A stretch of DNA of 64,000 bases from CAZUVM01 sp964623885. Its GTDB lineage: Bacteria > Verrucomicrobiota > Verrucomicrobiia > Limisphaerales > UBA8199. Shown here piece after piece: positions 9,801 to 18,600 of the stretch (position 1 is its first letter; each line of letters starts with the position of its first letter). The stretch is taken from the NCBI GenBank assembly GCA_964623885.1, contig CAZUVM010000049.1, positions 1-64,000 on the forward strand, read 5' to 3'. The position numbers and the translations under genes were made by a program. Below the pieces are notes generated by a model. That model had not been told where the DNA came from and ran no database searches. It saw only the letters and a list, made by a program, of their open reading frames with translations.

Positions 9801-10373
9801 GATGGTCCGCAAACCGTTCCCAACGCCGGATTTCGAATCCGGTGCTAACGTCTCGACCGCGCTTACGGAATGTCCCAAATGCCCACCCCCGTGGTGAACG
9901 TCCGTCCGCTGCTGCGAAGCCGAGGTTGGCGCGTGAGCGAGAACTTCCGGACGGCCCAGCACGTCACGTTTGATCTCCTCCAGGAACGCACCGAACTTCG
10001 GCGTCTTCGGACAAGGCTCCAGAAATGCCGTCAACTCGCGCTGCAAGGCAGGTTCATAGCGAAACGGGAAATGGTTGGCACTTTCTTCCAGGAAGAAATC
10101 AAACGGGTTGTAAACCGCCAGCTCAGCAACCAGCTCGACTTCGACCGCAAAATCGCTCATGCGATCGGGAAAAACGAGACGGGCGTTCCAGTTGGAAAAT
10201 GCGTCTTGCTGCCAGTTGAGGAAATGTTCGCCGCCGGTTATCCGTTGCGAGTAGCTCAGTATGCGGGTGCGGCAATGCGGCGCCGGGCGCAATCGGACCA
10301 CATGCGGGGCGTGGGCGACCGGGCGATCGTAGCGGTACCGGGTCTTATGAAGAAGCGCGACGTGGATCGACAT
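6813..10373 (-). CDS. Large transglutaminase-like protein with DUF2126 region
   Basis: The protein has 1,186 residues. The N-terminal beta domain (MSIHVALLHKTRYRYDRPV) is followed by a transglutaminase core with the catalytic Cys in GSGSCRDSGWLLVQ, the His in DLHAWCEVF and the Asp in WIGFDPTSG. The remaining 800 or so residues are the DUF2126 region, with blocks such as RLTMGGEPTFVS, KWYPGEPLPRWAL, EVNLHPSHSWAEL and TGTGGGNHLIIGG. The DUF2126 part has features of a carboxylate-amine ligase-type fold according to published family analyses, so the protein may combine ligation with peptidase or transfer activity; I cannot confirm that from sequence alone. It lies between the alpha-E gene and the fused ATP-grasp gene in the same orientation. 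The first ATG gives the expected N-terminus. Confidence 0.92.
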   Translation of the reverse strand: MSIHVALLHKTRYRYDRPVAHAPHVVRLRPAPHCRTRILSYSQRITGGEHFLNWQQDAFSNWNARLVFPDRMSDFAVEVELVAELAVYNPFDFFLEESANHFPFRYEPALQRELTAFLEPCPKTPKFGAFLEEIKRDVLGRPEVLAHAPTSASQQRTDVHHGGGHLGHSVSAVETLAPDSKSGVGNGLRTIDFLVALNQRLQREVKYLIRLEPGVQTPEETLAKGSGSCRDSGWLLVQLLRHMGLAARFVSGYLIQLAPDVKPLDGPAGPPADFTDLHAWCEVFLPGAGWIGFDPTSGLLAGEGHIPLSCTPEPGSAAPITGTTDPCEASMDHAMRVSRVSESPRVTKPYTESQWAAIEHLGQTVDADLKKQDVRLTMGGEPTFVSIDDPGGPEWNFTAVSDKKRQLSGELIKRLRRRFAPGSLLHYGLGKWYPGEPLPRWALAAYWRKDGIPIWKQEDLIADESKDYGFGVKEAMALLEAMAGELGVNAKHIQPGYEDVFYYTWKERRLPSNVTPEKSNLKDKLERDRIARIFQQGLDQVVGFALPVRREWYGDRPGWVSGAWFLRDEDILWLIPGDSPMGLRLPLDSIPWVAEKEYPWIRQRDPSDKLPPLPTEFPYRTRPETAGQHFERGRREALPVGYGPGQRPQRLGAAEDQRVAFPPLPPDFDPTRRPRQGESAPWIVRTALCVEPREGRLHVFMPPVATAEDYLDLVAGIEAAVSKAGLPVIIEGEPPPRDPRLNKLAVTPDPGVIEVNLHPSHSWAELVERTTVLYEETRQTRLGAEKFMIDGRHTGTGGGNHLIIGGDTPGDSPILRRPDLLRSLLAYWQNHPSLSWLFSSLFIGPTSQAPRIDEARNDSLRELEIAFEQIEQKGYQFGYTPPWLVDRVFRNLLIDASGNTHRAEFCIDKLFAPESASGRLGLVELRAFEMPPHSQMSLAQQLLLRGLIAWFWREPYRNDLVRWGTDIHDRWLLPHFCETDFRDVLRDLREAGYSFQFEFFAPHFEFRFPHIGDFAQRDVQVELRSALEPWHVLGEEHGGGGTVRYVDSSLERVQVKARGLIGDRFMVTCNGRRVPLHRTGTNGEAVAGVRYRAWQPPECFQPTIGVHSPLVFDLYDTWNQRSLGGCTYHVAHPGGRNYTSFPVNAYEAEARRRARFFTEGATQGTYFPRNELLHPDFPFTLDLRGE

Positions 10374-10382
10374 GGAACGGGG

Positions 10383-11369
10383 TCACTGGGTCTGTTGCGC
10401 GGGAACGCGCTTGGGCGATTTAGGAGTCTTCAGCGCGAAGAACGTTTCGTAAATCCCGGCGCTTACCTGGTTCATCCGGGTCTGCAGTTTGTCCACGTAC
10501 TCGTGGAGCCCGGCATTGATGATTTCCTCGACGGTAGCGAACGACAAGTCGGAGCAGAGCTGACCCAGCAGCTTTTCGGGCGGATTGCGGTATGAGCCGG
10601 GCGTGGTGCCGGAGATCGCGTGCAGCGAATCCCGGGCGGCCATCAGGGAAAAATAAACTGAGCGCGGGAACTCCCGATCCATCAGCAGAAATTCAACGAC
10701 GCCCTTCGGCGAGATTCGCCCCAGGCGTTTGCGATACATTTCGAATGCGCTTGCGGACCGCAGCAGCGCGGCCCATTGGATATCATCAAACGGAGTCCCG
10801 ACATCCTGGACCGAACGCAGCAGAATGAAATACTTCACATCCAGGATTCGGGACGTCTTATCTGCGCGCTCGAGCATCTGGCCCATGTGAAAAAAGTGCC
10901 AGGGCTCGCCGTGACTCATGGTCGCCGCGGCCACGCCATTGAAAAGGTGATTCGCATTTTTAACTTCGCTGAAAAATTGATGCGGGCTGGCTTCCGCGTT
11001 CCGATCCTCGGCGGCGCCGGTCACCATCCAGTAAAACTGGTTCAGTTGCAGCCACATTTCCGAAGAAATGATCTCCCTGATCGTTCGGGCATTCTCACGC
11101 GCCGCCCGCACACACGACACAATCGAATTCGGGTTGTCCGCGTCGAACGCCAGAAAATGAATGACGTTCTGTTGGGTCGCCTCTCCGTACCGCTTGGAAA
11201 AAGGCTCGTGGTCGCCGGTCGTGTTGACCAGCGGCGCCCACTGCTGCGCTTCACCGGATGGAGCATCCAGCATGAGCTGGAGGTTGACCTCGATAAAACG
11301 GGCGACGTTTTCTGCGCGCTCCGTATAACGGCTCATCCAGTAAATGGAATCCGCGACCCGGCTCAGCAT
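10383..11369 (-). CDS. Alpha-E domain protein (DUF403)
   Basis: This is a 328-residue, almost wholly helical protein beginning MLSRVADSIYWMSRYTERAE, the hallmark of the alpha-E family. Further family blocks are LNQFYWMVTGAAE, HLFNGVAAATMSHGEPWHFFHMGQMLERADKTSRILD and DREFPRSVYFSL. It occurs with circularly permuted ATP-grasp enzymes across bacteria and is thought to be a partner of the peptide ligase; its biochemical role is not established. The gene lies 17 bases after the ATP-grasp gene and 9 bases before the DUF2126 gene, so it sits inside the operon. A second, fused copy of the domain is found at the C-terminus of the protein encoded at 4252-6771. Confidence 0.93.
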   Translation of the reverse strand: MLSRVADSIYWMSRYTERAENVARFIEVNLQLMLDAPSGEAQQWAPLVNTTGDHEPFSKRYGEATQQNVIHFLAFDADNPNSIVSCVRAARENARTIREIISSEMWLQLNQFYWMVTGAAEDRNAEASPHQFFSEVKNANHLFNGVAAATMSHGEPWHFFHMGQMLERADKTSRILDVKYFILLRSVQDVGTPFDDIQWAALLRSASAFEMYRKRLGRISPKGVVEFLLMDREFPRSVYFSLMAARDSLHAISGTTPGSYRNPPEKLLGQLCSDLSFATVEEIINAGLHEYVDKLQTRMNQVSAGIYETFFALKTPKSPKRVPAQQTQ

Positions 11370-11386
11370 ATTCGCTCCCCGGACCC

Positions 11387-12880
11387 TCAGGCAGCCGCCG
11401 ACACCTGGGCCGCGCCGGCGCCAAACTCGTCCGCTTCCTCCAGCGGGGCGTCCGCCAGCACCCAGGTGTCCTTGCTGCCGCCGCCCTGGGAGGAATTGAC
11501 GACCAGCGAACCTTTTTTGAGTGCTACCCGCGTGAGGCCGCCGGGCAGGACGAAAATATCCTGGCCATAAAGAATGTACGGCCGCAAATCGACGTGGCGT
11601 CCTTCAAAATGATCGTCGACCAGCGTCGGCACTCGTGAAAGCGCAAGCGTGGGCTGAGCGATATAATTGCGCGGGTTGGCTTTGACCTTGGCGGCGAATT
11701 CCGAGCACTGGGCCCGGGTGGAGTGCGGGCCGACCAGCATCCCGTAGCCGCCGGATTCATTGGCAGCTTTAACCACAAGCTCTTCCAGATGCTCCAATAC
11801 ATACTTCAAATCATCGGCCTCCGAACAAATGTAAGTGGGCACGTTCGGAAGAATAATATCTTCGCCGAGGTAGTACTTCACAATGCGCGGAACGTAAGCG
11901 TAGACCACCTTGTCGTCGGCCACTCCGCCGCCTGGAGCATTGGCCAGCGCGACGTTGCCTTTTTGATACGCTTCCATCAATCCGGGCACCCCCAGCATTG
12001 AATCGGCGCGGAAACATTCGGGGTCGAGAAAATCATCGTCGATGCGCCGATAAATCACGTCGACCCGTTCAAACCCCTTGGTCGTGCGCATGCAAACGTA
12101 ACCATCGTCCACCACGAGGTCGCGGCCTTCCACCAGTTCAATGCCCATCTGTTGCGCCAGAAACGAATGCTCGAAATAGGCGGAGTTATAAATGCCGGGC
12201 GTGAGCAGCACACACCGCGGCGACGAAACATGGTCCGGCGCCAGGAATTCCAGCATGTCCCGCAAGCGACTTGGGTAGTTGGACACCGGCCGGATCTTCG
12301 AGGCCGCGAACACCTGCGGGAATAGGCTCTTCATGACCGCGCGATTCTCCAGCACGTAGGATACTCCGGACGGACACCGCAGATTGTCTTCCAGGACATA
12401 GATTTGTCCATCCCGGTGCCGCACCAGGTCAGTGCCCGTAACGTGGCACCAAATCCCGCGCGGCGGATCGAAGCCGATGCATTGTTTGCGATACGCTTTA
12501 GATGACAGAATGATCTCCGCTGGCACGATTCCGTCCTTGAGCAATTTCTGATCGTGGTAGAGGTCGTCGATGAAGAGATTCAGGGCCGTGATGCGCTGCT
12601 TGAGGCCACGCTCGATCCGGCCCCATTCCGCCGCGTGCACGATGCGCGGCACGACATCGAACGGGAATATCTTCTCAACGCCTGCGCGCTCGCCATACAC
12701 GTTGAACGTCACCCCCATCTTGAGCAGGGCACGTTCCGCGCCTTGTTGCAGCTTGATTAATTCTTCTCCAGGGAGATTCCGGATTTTATTCGCCAGTGTG
12801 CGGGCAGAAGCGCGCGGCTCACCGTTCTCACCGAACATCTCGTCAAAGAACTCGCCGATTTCGTACTCTTGGAATTGCAT
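11387..12880 (-). CDS. Circularly permuted type 2 ATP-grasp protein
   Basis: This is a 497-residue stand-alone member of the DUF404/DUF407 family. Conserved blocks are GVTFNVYGERAGVEKIFPFDVVPRI, LLTPGIYNSAYFEHSFLAQQMGIELVEGRDL, YRRIDDDFLDPECFR, ANAPGGGVADDKVVYAYVP, LVVKAANESGGYGM and QGGGSKDTWVL. These include the glycine-rich and acidic positions expected to bind ATP and magnesium. Family members are predicted amide-bond-forming ligases. It is the first gene of the minus-strand operon that continues through alpha-E, DUF2126, the fused ATP-grasp/alpha-E gene and a transglutaminase. The ATG at 12880 fits the family N-terminus well. The substrate is unknown. Confidence 0.93.
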   Translation of the reverse strand: MQFQEYEIGEFFDEMFGENGEPRASARTLANKIRNLPGEELIKLQQGAERALLKMGVTFNVYGERAGVEKIFPFDVVPRIVHAAEWGRIERGLKQRITALNLFIDDLYHDQKLLKDGIVPAEIILSSKAYRKQCIGFDPPRGIWCHVTGTDLVRHRDGQIYVLEDNLRCPSGVSYVLENRAVMKSLFPQVFAASKIRPVSNYPSRLRDMLEFLAPDHVSSPRCVLLTPGIYNSAYFEHSFLAQQMGIELVEGRDLVVDDGYVCMRTTKGFERVDVIYRRIDDDFLDPECFRADSMLGVPGLMEAYQKGNVALANAPGGGVADDKVVYAYVPRIVKYYLGEDIILPNVPTYICSEADDLKYVLEHLEELVVKAANESGGYGMLVGPHSTRAQCSEFAAKVKANPRNYIAQPTLALSRVPTLVDDHFEGRHVDLRPYILYGQDIFVLPGGLTRVALKKGSLVVNSSQGGGSKDTWVLADAPLEEADEFGAGAAQVSAAA

Positions 12881-13184
12881 AGAACACCGGTTCAGGGATC
12901 AACCGCGCCCCGATACAAAGTCATCTGTTTGGTGGTTCCAAGCAGAGCCAGTGCCAGAGGTCGTTGCCTAGTAGGTGAAACCCTTCCATTAGTCTCTGCA
13001 CTCTTTTAAGCGCTGCAAATACCGAACGAACCTCGCGATCCAAAGTTTGACCGCATGTTCATTTGTTAACCGAAGTCGTCCTCTGGCCATGTCGTCAATT
13101 GTGCAGCATGGCTAAGATTGCCCATCGCCTGAATCCCAGACAACGCGCTCGACATGGGCGCGGATTCGCCTAGGTTCCCTGGTT
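12881..13184. other. Intergenic region between divergent operons
   Basis: These 304 bases separate the ATP-grasp operon (minus) from the M29 peptidase (plus). Both transcription units must start here. On the minus strand a weak sigma-70-like pair (TTGGAA, 17 bases, TTGTAT) lies about 30-60 bases upstream of the ATP-grasp start, but the -10 match is poor. I see no RNA gene, repeat or coding stretch. Confidence 0.4.
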
Positions 13185-14294
13185 ATGACCGATCCGCGCT
13201 ATACCAAGCTCGCCAAACTGCTCGTGGAATACTCAACCGAATTGAAGCCCCGCGACCAGGTGCTGCTGGATTTGATCGATGTTCCTGATGAATTTGGCGT
13301 CGAGCTAATCCGCGCGGCGCGAGCAGTCAAGGCCGTTCCGGTTATTGCTGTGCGACACACGCGGCTAAACCGCGAGCTGTTGCTTGGCACCAACGAGCAG
13401 CACGCCGGCCTCGAACGCGACCTCGAATTGTCCCGGATGAGGAAGATGCAGGCCTATATCGCGATTCGCGGTAGTGACAACGTGAATGAGAATTCTGATG
13501 TGCCAAGCGACCGCCTTTCACTCTTCTCGAAGATCACTCGCCCGGTGCTGAATCACCGGGTGAACAAAACACGCTGGTGCGTCTTGCGCTGGCCGACCCC
13601 CAGCATGGCTCAGGGAGCTGCCATGAGCACAGAGGCATTTGAAGATTTGTTCTTCCAGGTCTGCACTATGGACTACCGCAAGATGGCGCGCGCAATGGCG
13701 CCGCTGGAACAGCTCCTCAAAAAAACCGACCGCGTGGAAATTAAAGGCCCGGGCAGCCAGTTGAGTTTCAGTATCAAAGGCATTGGCGCCAAAATGTGCA
13801 AGGGCGACCGGAACATTCCCGATGGGGAAGTATTTTCGTGCCCGGTAAAAACCTCTATCAACGGCCGTATCCAGTTCAATACCCCTACGCTTTATGCCGG
13901 AACGAAATTCGAAAATGTTTCCCTCGAGTTCAAGGACGGTAAGGTTGTTAAGGCGACGGCAAACAATACTAAGCGCCTGAATGAAATCCTGGATACCGAT
14001 CCCGGTGCGCGCTACACTGGCGAGTTCTCGCTGGGATTCAATCCCTACATCCTCAATCCGATGTGCGATATCCTTTTCGATGAGAAGATTGCCGGATCAT
14101 TGCACCTGACCCCAGGTCAGGCCTACGAGGAATGCGACAACGGCAACCGCTCCGCCGTGCATTGGGACATGGTCTTGATCCAGCGCAAGAACTGGGGTGG
14201 GGGCGAGATTTGGTTTGATGGAAAGTTGATCCGGAAGGACGGAATATTCGTCACCAAAGAACTCAAGCCACTGAACCCGGCAAACCTGAAGTAA
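13185..14294 (+). CDS. M29 family metallo-aminopeptidase
   Basis: This is a 369-residue protein of the thermophilic aminopeptidase (M29) family. Expected metal ligands are visible: the Glu in GEVFSCPV, the Glu in YTGEFSLGFNP, and the His/Tyr/His/Asp set in SLHLTPGQAYEECDNGN and AVHWDMVL. The N-terminal domain (PRYTKLAKLLVEYSTELKPRD) also fits the family. M29 enzymes remove N-terminal amino acids using two Co or Zn ions. It is transcribed divergently from the ATP-grasp operon. A functional tie to the peptide-making operon is conceivable but not shown. The ATG at 13185 gives the normal N-terminus. Confidence 0.88.
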   Translation: MTDPRYTKLAKLLVEYSTELKPRDQVLLDLIDVPDEFGVELIRAARAVKAVPVIAVRHTRLNRELLLGTNEQHAGLERDLELSRMRKMQAYIAIRGSDNVNENSDVPSDRLSLFSKITRPVLNHRVNKTRWCVLRWPTPSMAQGAAMSTEAFEDLFFQVCTMDYRKMARAMAPLEQLLKKTDRVEIKGPGSQLSFSIKGIGAKMCKGDRNIPDGEVFSCPVKTSINGRIQFNTPTLYAGTKFENVSLEFKDGKVVKATANNTKRLNEILDTDPGARYTGEFSLGFNPYILNPMCDILFDEKIAGSLHLTPGQAYEECDNGNRSAVHWDMVLIQRKNWGGGEIWFDGKLIRKDGIFVTKELKPLNPANLK

Positions 14295-14335
14295 GGCGTG
14301 CTCCGCCATTTCGTGTGCGACCGTCCTCGCGAAGC

Positions 14336-14360
14336 GCATGGAGTGCAGCGCATTCCATGC
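14336..14360. other. Hairpin between convergent genes
   Basis: A 7-bp perfect stem (GCATGGA with TCCATGC) and 11-base loop lies between the convergent peptidase and TPR genes. There is no U-tract on either side, so a classical intrinsic terminator is doubtful. It could act as a bidirectional 3'-end hairpin or be a worn REP-like unit. Confidence 0.35.
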
Positions 14361-14411
14361 CGCTCTTGCTGCTACCAATACCGAAAAAGCTCCAGCCTAC
14401 TTCCTTGCCGG

Positions 14412-15383
14412 CTAGTTTTTTGACGCCTTCGCGGAGTTGGTTGCGCTGTATTCTTTCTCCCGCGTGATAATGTTGGTCGCAATTTTCGCTTTGAGCTCCG
14501 CGTACATGGCATTGGTTACCAACTCCAGATGCGCGCGTGCTTCTTTAAACCGTCCCGACAGAAAGTTGACACGGGCAAAGTGAACCTGCACCCCTTCGCG
14601 CTCAATCTCGTCGTGCGCGATGCTGTACGCATTGGTCCAGGCGCGCAGCGCTTCCTCCGTGTGCAGCGGCTTTAACCCGTACCAACTCTGCGCCACATCG
14701 GAGGCCAGCGGAAAGTTCTCCGGGTCCAGCCGCATCGCATTGCTGTAGAGATTGAACGCCTTGGCGAAAACTTGCTGCTCGCTCAGATGGTAATACTCCT
14801 CGGCATCCGGCCGGAACAGATAAACCGCGGTGCCCAGGTTATGATAGTAAGTTGACTCGAGCGGGTTGAGCTGCACCGCCCTGTCATAATACTCGAACGC
14901 CTTCTGGATCGGGCCGATATGGCCGTAAATGTTGGCGAGATTATTGTAAATGGCCGGATCGTTGGTCTCTCGCGCTAAAGCGGCTTCGAGTTGCTCCTCC
15001 GCTGCCTCTTCGCCTTTCACATCACCTAAAAAGCTGGCGTAAGCAACCCGCGCCTTCACGTAATCAGGATGTTGTTGGATGAAGGCGGCATAGGCTTTGT
15101 CGACAGGCTCCAATCGGGTGCGAATGCGCTGGCGCATCTGCAATGCCGGCATGCCGGCGCCTTTGGCGGCAAAGGCTTCGTTCTCCTTAATCCAGCCGTC
15201 TATTTCCGCCTGCGCAGCGTCATCCAGCTCCATCACCTTTTGGAACTCCTGCTCGAGCGCTGCTTTGGATTGGGCCGGTGCGTTGGTGCCCGTCACAACC
15301 TCGTTGGTCGCGCCTATCGCTCCTGTGGCAATCAGCGCGCCCAGCAGTCCAATCCAATAATTCTTCACGCGCCAAACTAGCAC
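14412..15383 (-). CDS. Tetratricopeptide-repeat protein, exported or membrane-anchored
   Basis: This is a 323-residue protein. An N-terminal hydrophobic stretch (NYWIGLLGALIATGAIGA) looks like a signal peptide or anchor. A charged helical linker is followed by TPR units, clearest at NDPAIYNNLANIYGHIGPIQKAFEYYDRAVQLNPLE and the next unit, with later helices. The protein ends in a Lys/Ser-rich tail. TPR proteins are scaffolds for protein contact; the partner is unknown. The GTG at 15383 is the furthest start; a second GTG five codons later would also leave the signal intact. It is divergent from the giant gene and shares its 292-bp upstream region. Confidence 0.8.
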   Translation of the reverse strand: MLVWRVKNYWIGLLGALIATGAIGATNEVVTGTNAPAQSKAALEQEFQKVMELDDAAQAEIDGWIKENEAFAAKGAGMPALQMRQRIRTRLEPVDKAYAAFIQQHPDYVKARVAYASFLGDVKGEEAAEEQLEAALARETNDPAIYNNLANIYGHIGPIQKAFEYYDRAVQLNPLESTYYHNLGTAVYLFRPDAEEYYHLSEQQVFAKAFNLYSNAMRLDPENFPLASDVAQSWYGLKPLHTEEALRAWTNAYSIAHDEIEREGVQVHFARVNFLSGRFKEARAHLELVTNAMYAELKAKIATNIITREKEYSATNSAKASKN

Positions 15384-15547
15384 GGTCGATCGAAGCTCCC
15401 AAGCCAGAAGTGTCGAGGGTCGAGATACTCATGAGATGCTTAGTGCGGCAAAGGCGCAATCGAGGTTCGGAGCGCGGGCAGTCTTGCCACATGCCACCCG
15501 CCCCAGAAACGCTGCCGCACCGGCGACCACGGGCAAGAATTAATTAT

Positions 15548-15577
15548 TTGACACCGGATGCCTTTGCTTGATATAAG
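15548..15577 (+). promoter_or_regulatory. Strong sigma-70-type promoter of the giant gene
   Basis: A perfect -35 box TTGACA at 15548-15553 is followed after 18 bases by TATAAG at 15572-15577. The region is AT-rich within a GC-rich contig. Transcription would begin near 15584, giving a leader of about 90 bases. The leader contains a small hairpin at 15623-15640 (GTCAC/GTGAC). This is the best sigma-70 match I noticed in the window. Confidence 0.6.
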
Positions 15578-15675
15578 CTTCACGCATAGTCAGCAAAAAA
15601 ATAACTTATCAATCACTGGGTTGTCACAAGTTCCCGTGACTACTACCAGGCGCCACATTGGATTAAAGATAGCCC

Positions 15676-18600
15676 ATGCGCACCCCTCTTGATCCGCGAC
15701 GTCATGCTAACTTTGGTCTTCTGCCTCTCTCGTTGACTCTGATTGCCCTCCTCTGCGCGACTCCTGAGGCAAGAGCCATTATTTACGTCAACCAAAACGC
15801 TCCCGCCGCCAGCCTCAATAACGGCTCGTCCTGGGCCAACGCCTTTCTGGAATTGCGCGATGCGTTGGCGAGTCCGGCGGCGAGGTCCGGCACGGCGGGC
15901 AACCCGGTCCAAATCTGGATCGCGCGCGGGACCTATAAGCCGACGGGCGACACCAACCGCCTGGCCACCTTCGCCCTGCCAAGCCATGTCCGGATTTACG
16001 GCGGGTTCGCTGGCAACGCGGTCAGCCTGGCGCAGCGGGTGAGTTTTCGGTACCCGGTCGTGCTCAGCGGTGACATCGGCACGCCGCAGCTTAATCCAAT
16101 TACCGACCAGACGCCGGACCCGACCGCGGTCCCCGCGAACCATGTGCAGATTCAGCTGGACCCCGGGTGGCTGGACAACAGCTACAACGTGCTCACCTGC
16201 ATTAACGCTACGGACGTGCTGCTGGACCAGGTCACCATCGCCAACGGCTGCGCTTACGCAACCGACCAGACGATGGGGTTCATTTGGAACATGACCATCC
16301 CTCAGACCAACAGCGATGGAACGGTAGCGTCGGACGGATCCACAACGACACCTCTGGATCGGACGGTGGCCGGCGGCGGCCTTTTTTTCCAAAACGCCTA
16401 CTCGCGGGCTCCGGGGGAAGTGCAGCTCACGCTGAACAATTGCATCTTTGCCAATAACATGGCGGGCGGCTACGGCGGGGCGCTGGCGGGACGCGAAGCG
16501 CGGTTGATGATTACCGGGACAACCTTTACCGGCAACCAGTCGTGGACCGAGGGTGGGGCTTTTTTCGGGCAAAACCATGAGTCCTTTTGGACCCAATGCA
16601 CCTTTCTGAACAATGTGTCCTCGGGCGATGGTGGCGCCGCCTCGTTCATGTCCTTGCCAAGCGACAAGATGGAGTTTGGCTTCAATGACCCGAGTTTTGC
16701 GGAGAATTACGGGATCACGCCTGACCAGATGCGCCAGCGGGTGGGCTACGTGCTGGGGGCGTTGGACATGGCCAAACGAATCTGGGGGCTGGCGAATGTC
16801 GAGAACCTGACCGCATCCGGTTTTGCCCGGGGCCTGTTTCCGAAGAACCCCTTCAGCAACGTCGATCCTGTCACCGAGGAGACGGTTGGGGTGGGCGAGC
16901 GGCTGGAAGCAGCGTATGCGTGGATCGAACTCGGATTGACGGCGATCGATGTCGGTGTGCTCATTGCCGAGGCGTGCGGCGTCAGCGAGGACGATCCGTT
17001 TGTGAAGGGGTTCACTACGTTTTATGAGGGATTCGAAACCTACGCGACGCCGCAGGGCGTTGGCCTGTTGCTGTCGGAGAAGATCGTCGAGGCGATGGAA
17101 GCGGGCCAAGGAGGCCAAAGTGATACCCTGGCGCAGCAATCCGTAAAGCAGTTCGAGGAGTTCGAGTTCAACCCGACGCCGGTCTCATCGATTCTGCTCG
17201 GCTGCACGTTCTCCGGCAACGCCTCTCGGCTTGCCGGCGGAGCCATCAGCTTCAAATTCGACAATCCTCGGGTTGAAGACTGCACGTTTAGCTCGAACAC
17301 TGCCGTCGCGGAAGGCGGCGCGGTGGCCTGCAGCGGATTCAATACTCCGATCATCATGAGCAGCGCCTTTTTCAGCAATTTCTGCGTGGTGGGCGCCAGC
17401 GCGATCTACAACGGCCAGCATGCGCAGTCCCAGATCATCAACTGCACGATCGTCAACAACGGCGGCCCTACCAATAGCAATTTTGCTGTCGTGGTCGAAC
17501 TCGGGGCAGAGGTGCAACTCGCCAATTCGATCTTGTGGGGCAACACCAATTCTTCGAGCCCCAACGGCGGCGCGGACATCCTCACGGCGACCTACCAGAC
17601 TCTGCTGGCCGATCCGAGTACGAACGGGTTGACCGGTTACAACCAGGCGGGGGCGGCACGCGGCGACTTCCTGGGCATCACCGACATCAGCCATTGCGAC
17701 ATCCAGAGCCTGGGCAGCCTGCCGATTGGTGTCGACAACATCCCGCTGTTCGGAACCGGACCTTACACCCAGCAGCAGATTGATCAGGTACTAACTAACT
17801 TCGCCGAGGCGCAGGCCGATGGCCTGTTGGCTTATCACGGTTTCATCAATGTTGGCTATGGCAACCGGCCTGGCTTCCTGACCAACCGGAACATCAGCAT
17901 CGATCCAAGGTTAGCGAATAATGTGATTCCCCAGCTCGGGTCGCCGGTCCTCAATGCCGGAAGCAACCTCCGCCTCAACAACGCCGTGCTATCGAGTCTG
18001 ACCGGCAAGGATCTCCTCGGCGGTCCGCGCGTCGTCGGCAGCGCCGTGGATATCGGCGCGGTGGAAGGCGCTCCCCCACCGGGTCAAGGGCCTCTGATTT
18101 ATGTGCGCCAGGGGGCGACGGGTGACAACAGCGGAAGCAGTTGGGCCAACGCGATGACCAATCTCCAAAGCGCGCTGAATGTGCCCGACGCGCAGGTCTG
18201 GGTGGCCGGCGGAACCTATTACCCCAGCCTCACGGGCGATCGCACCACGTCCTTTCACCTGACCAATGGCGCGACGGTGTACGGCGGGTTCGCAGGCACG
18301 GAGACAAGTTGGCAGCAGCGCGACATTGCCGGTTATCCAACCATCCTGAGCGGCAATATTGGCGATCCCAACCGCGACGACGACAACAGCTACAGCGTGA
18401 TGGTGAATACGAACATCGGCCCGGACACGCTGCTGGACGGATTCACGATTACGAAAGGCCGCGGCACCGATGGCGCCGGGATCTACAACCGGCTGGCGGA
18501 CCCGACGATCCAAAACTGCACGTTCATTGATAACCAGGCCTCAGGATCAGGGGCCGCGCTCTACTTGAACGCGGGCGCCGATGGACAGGCTTCCACCCTG

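Noticed and set aside
15643..17139. A 498-residue open frame on the minus strand inside the giant gene
   Set aside because: Its translation is Arg/His/Gly-rich without motifs and it runs opposite a frame with a signal peptide and clear repeats. It is a high-GC shadow.
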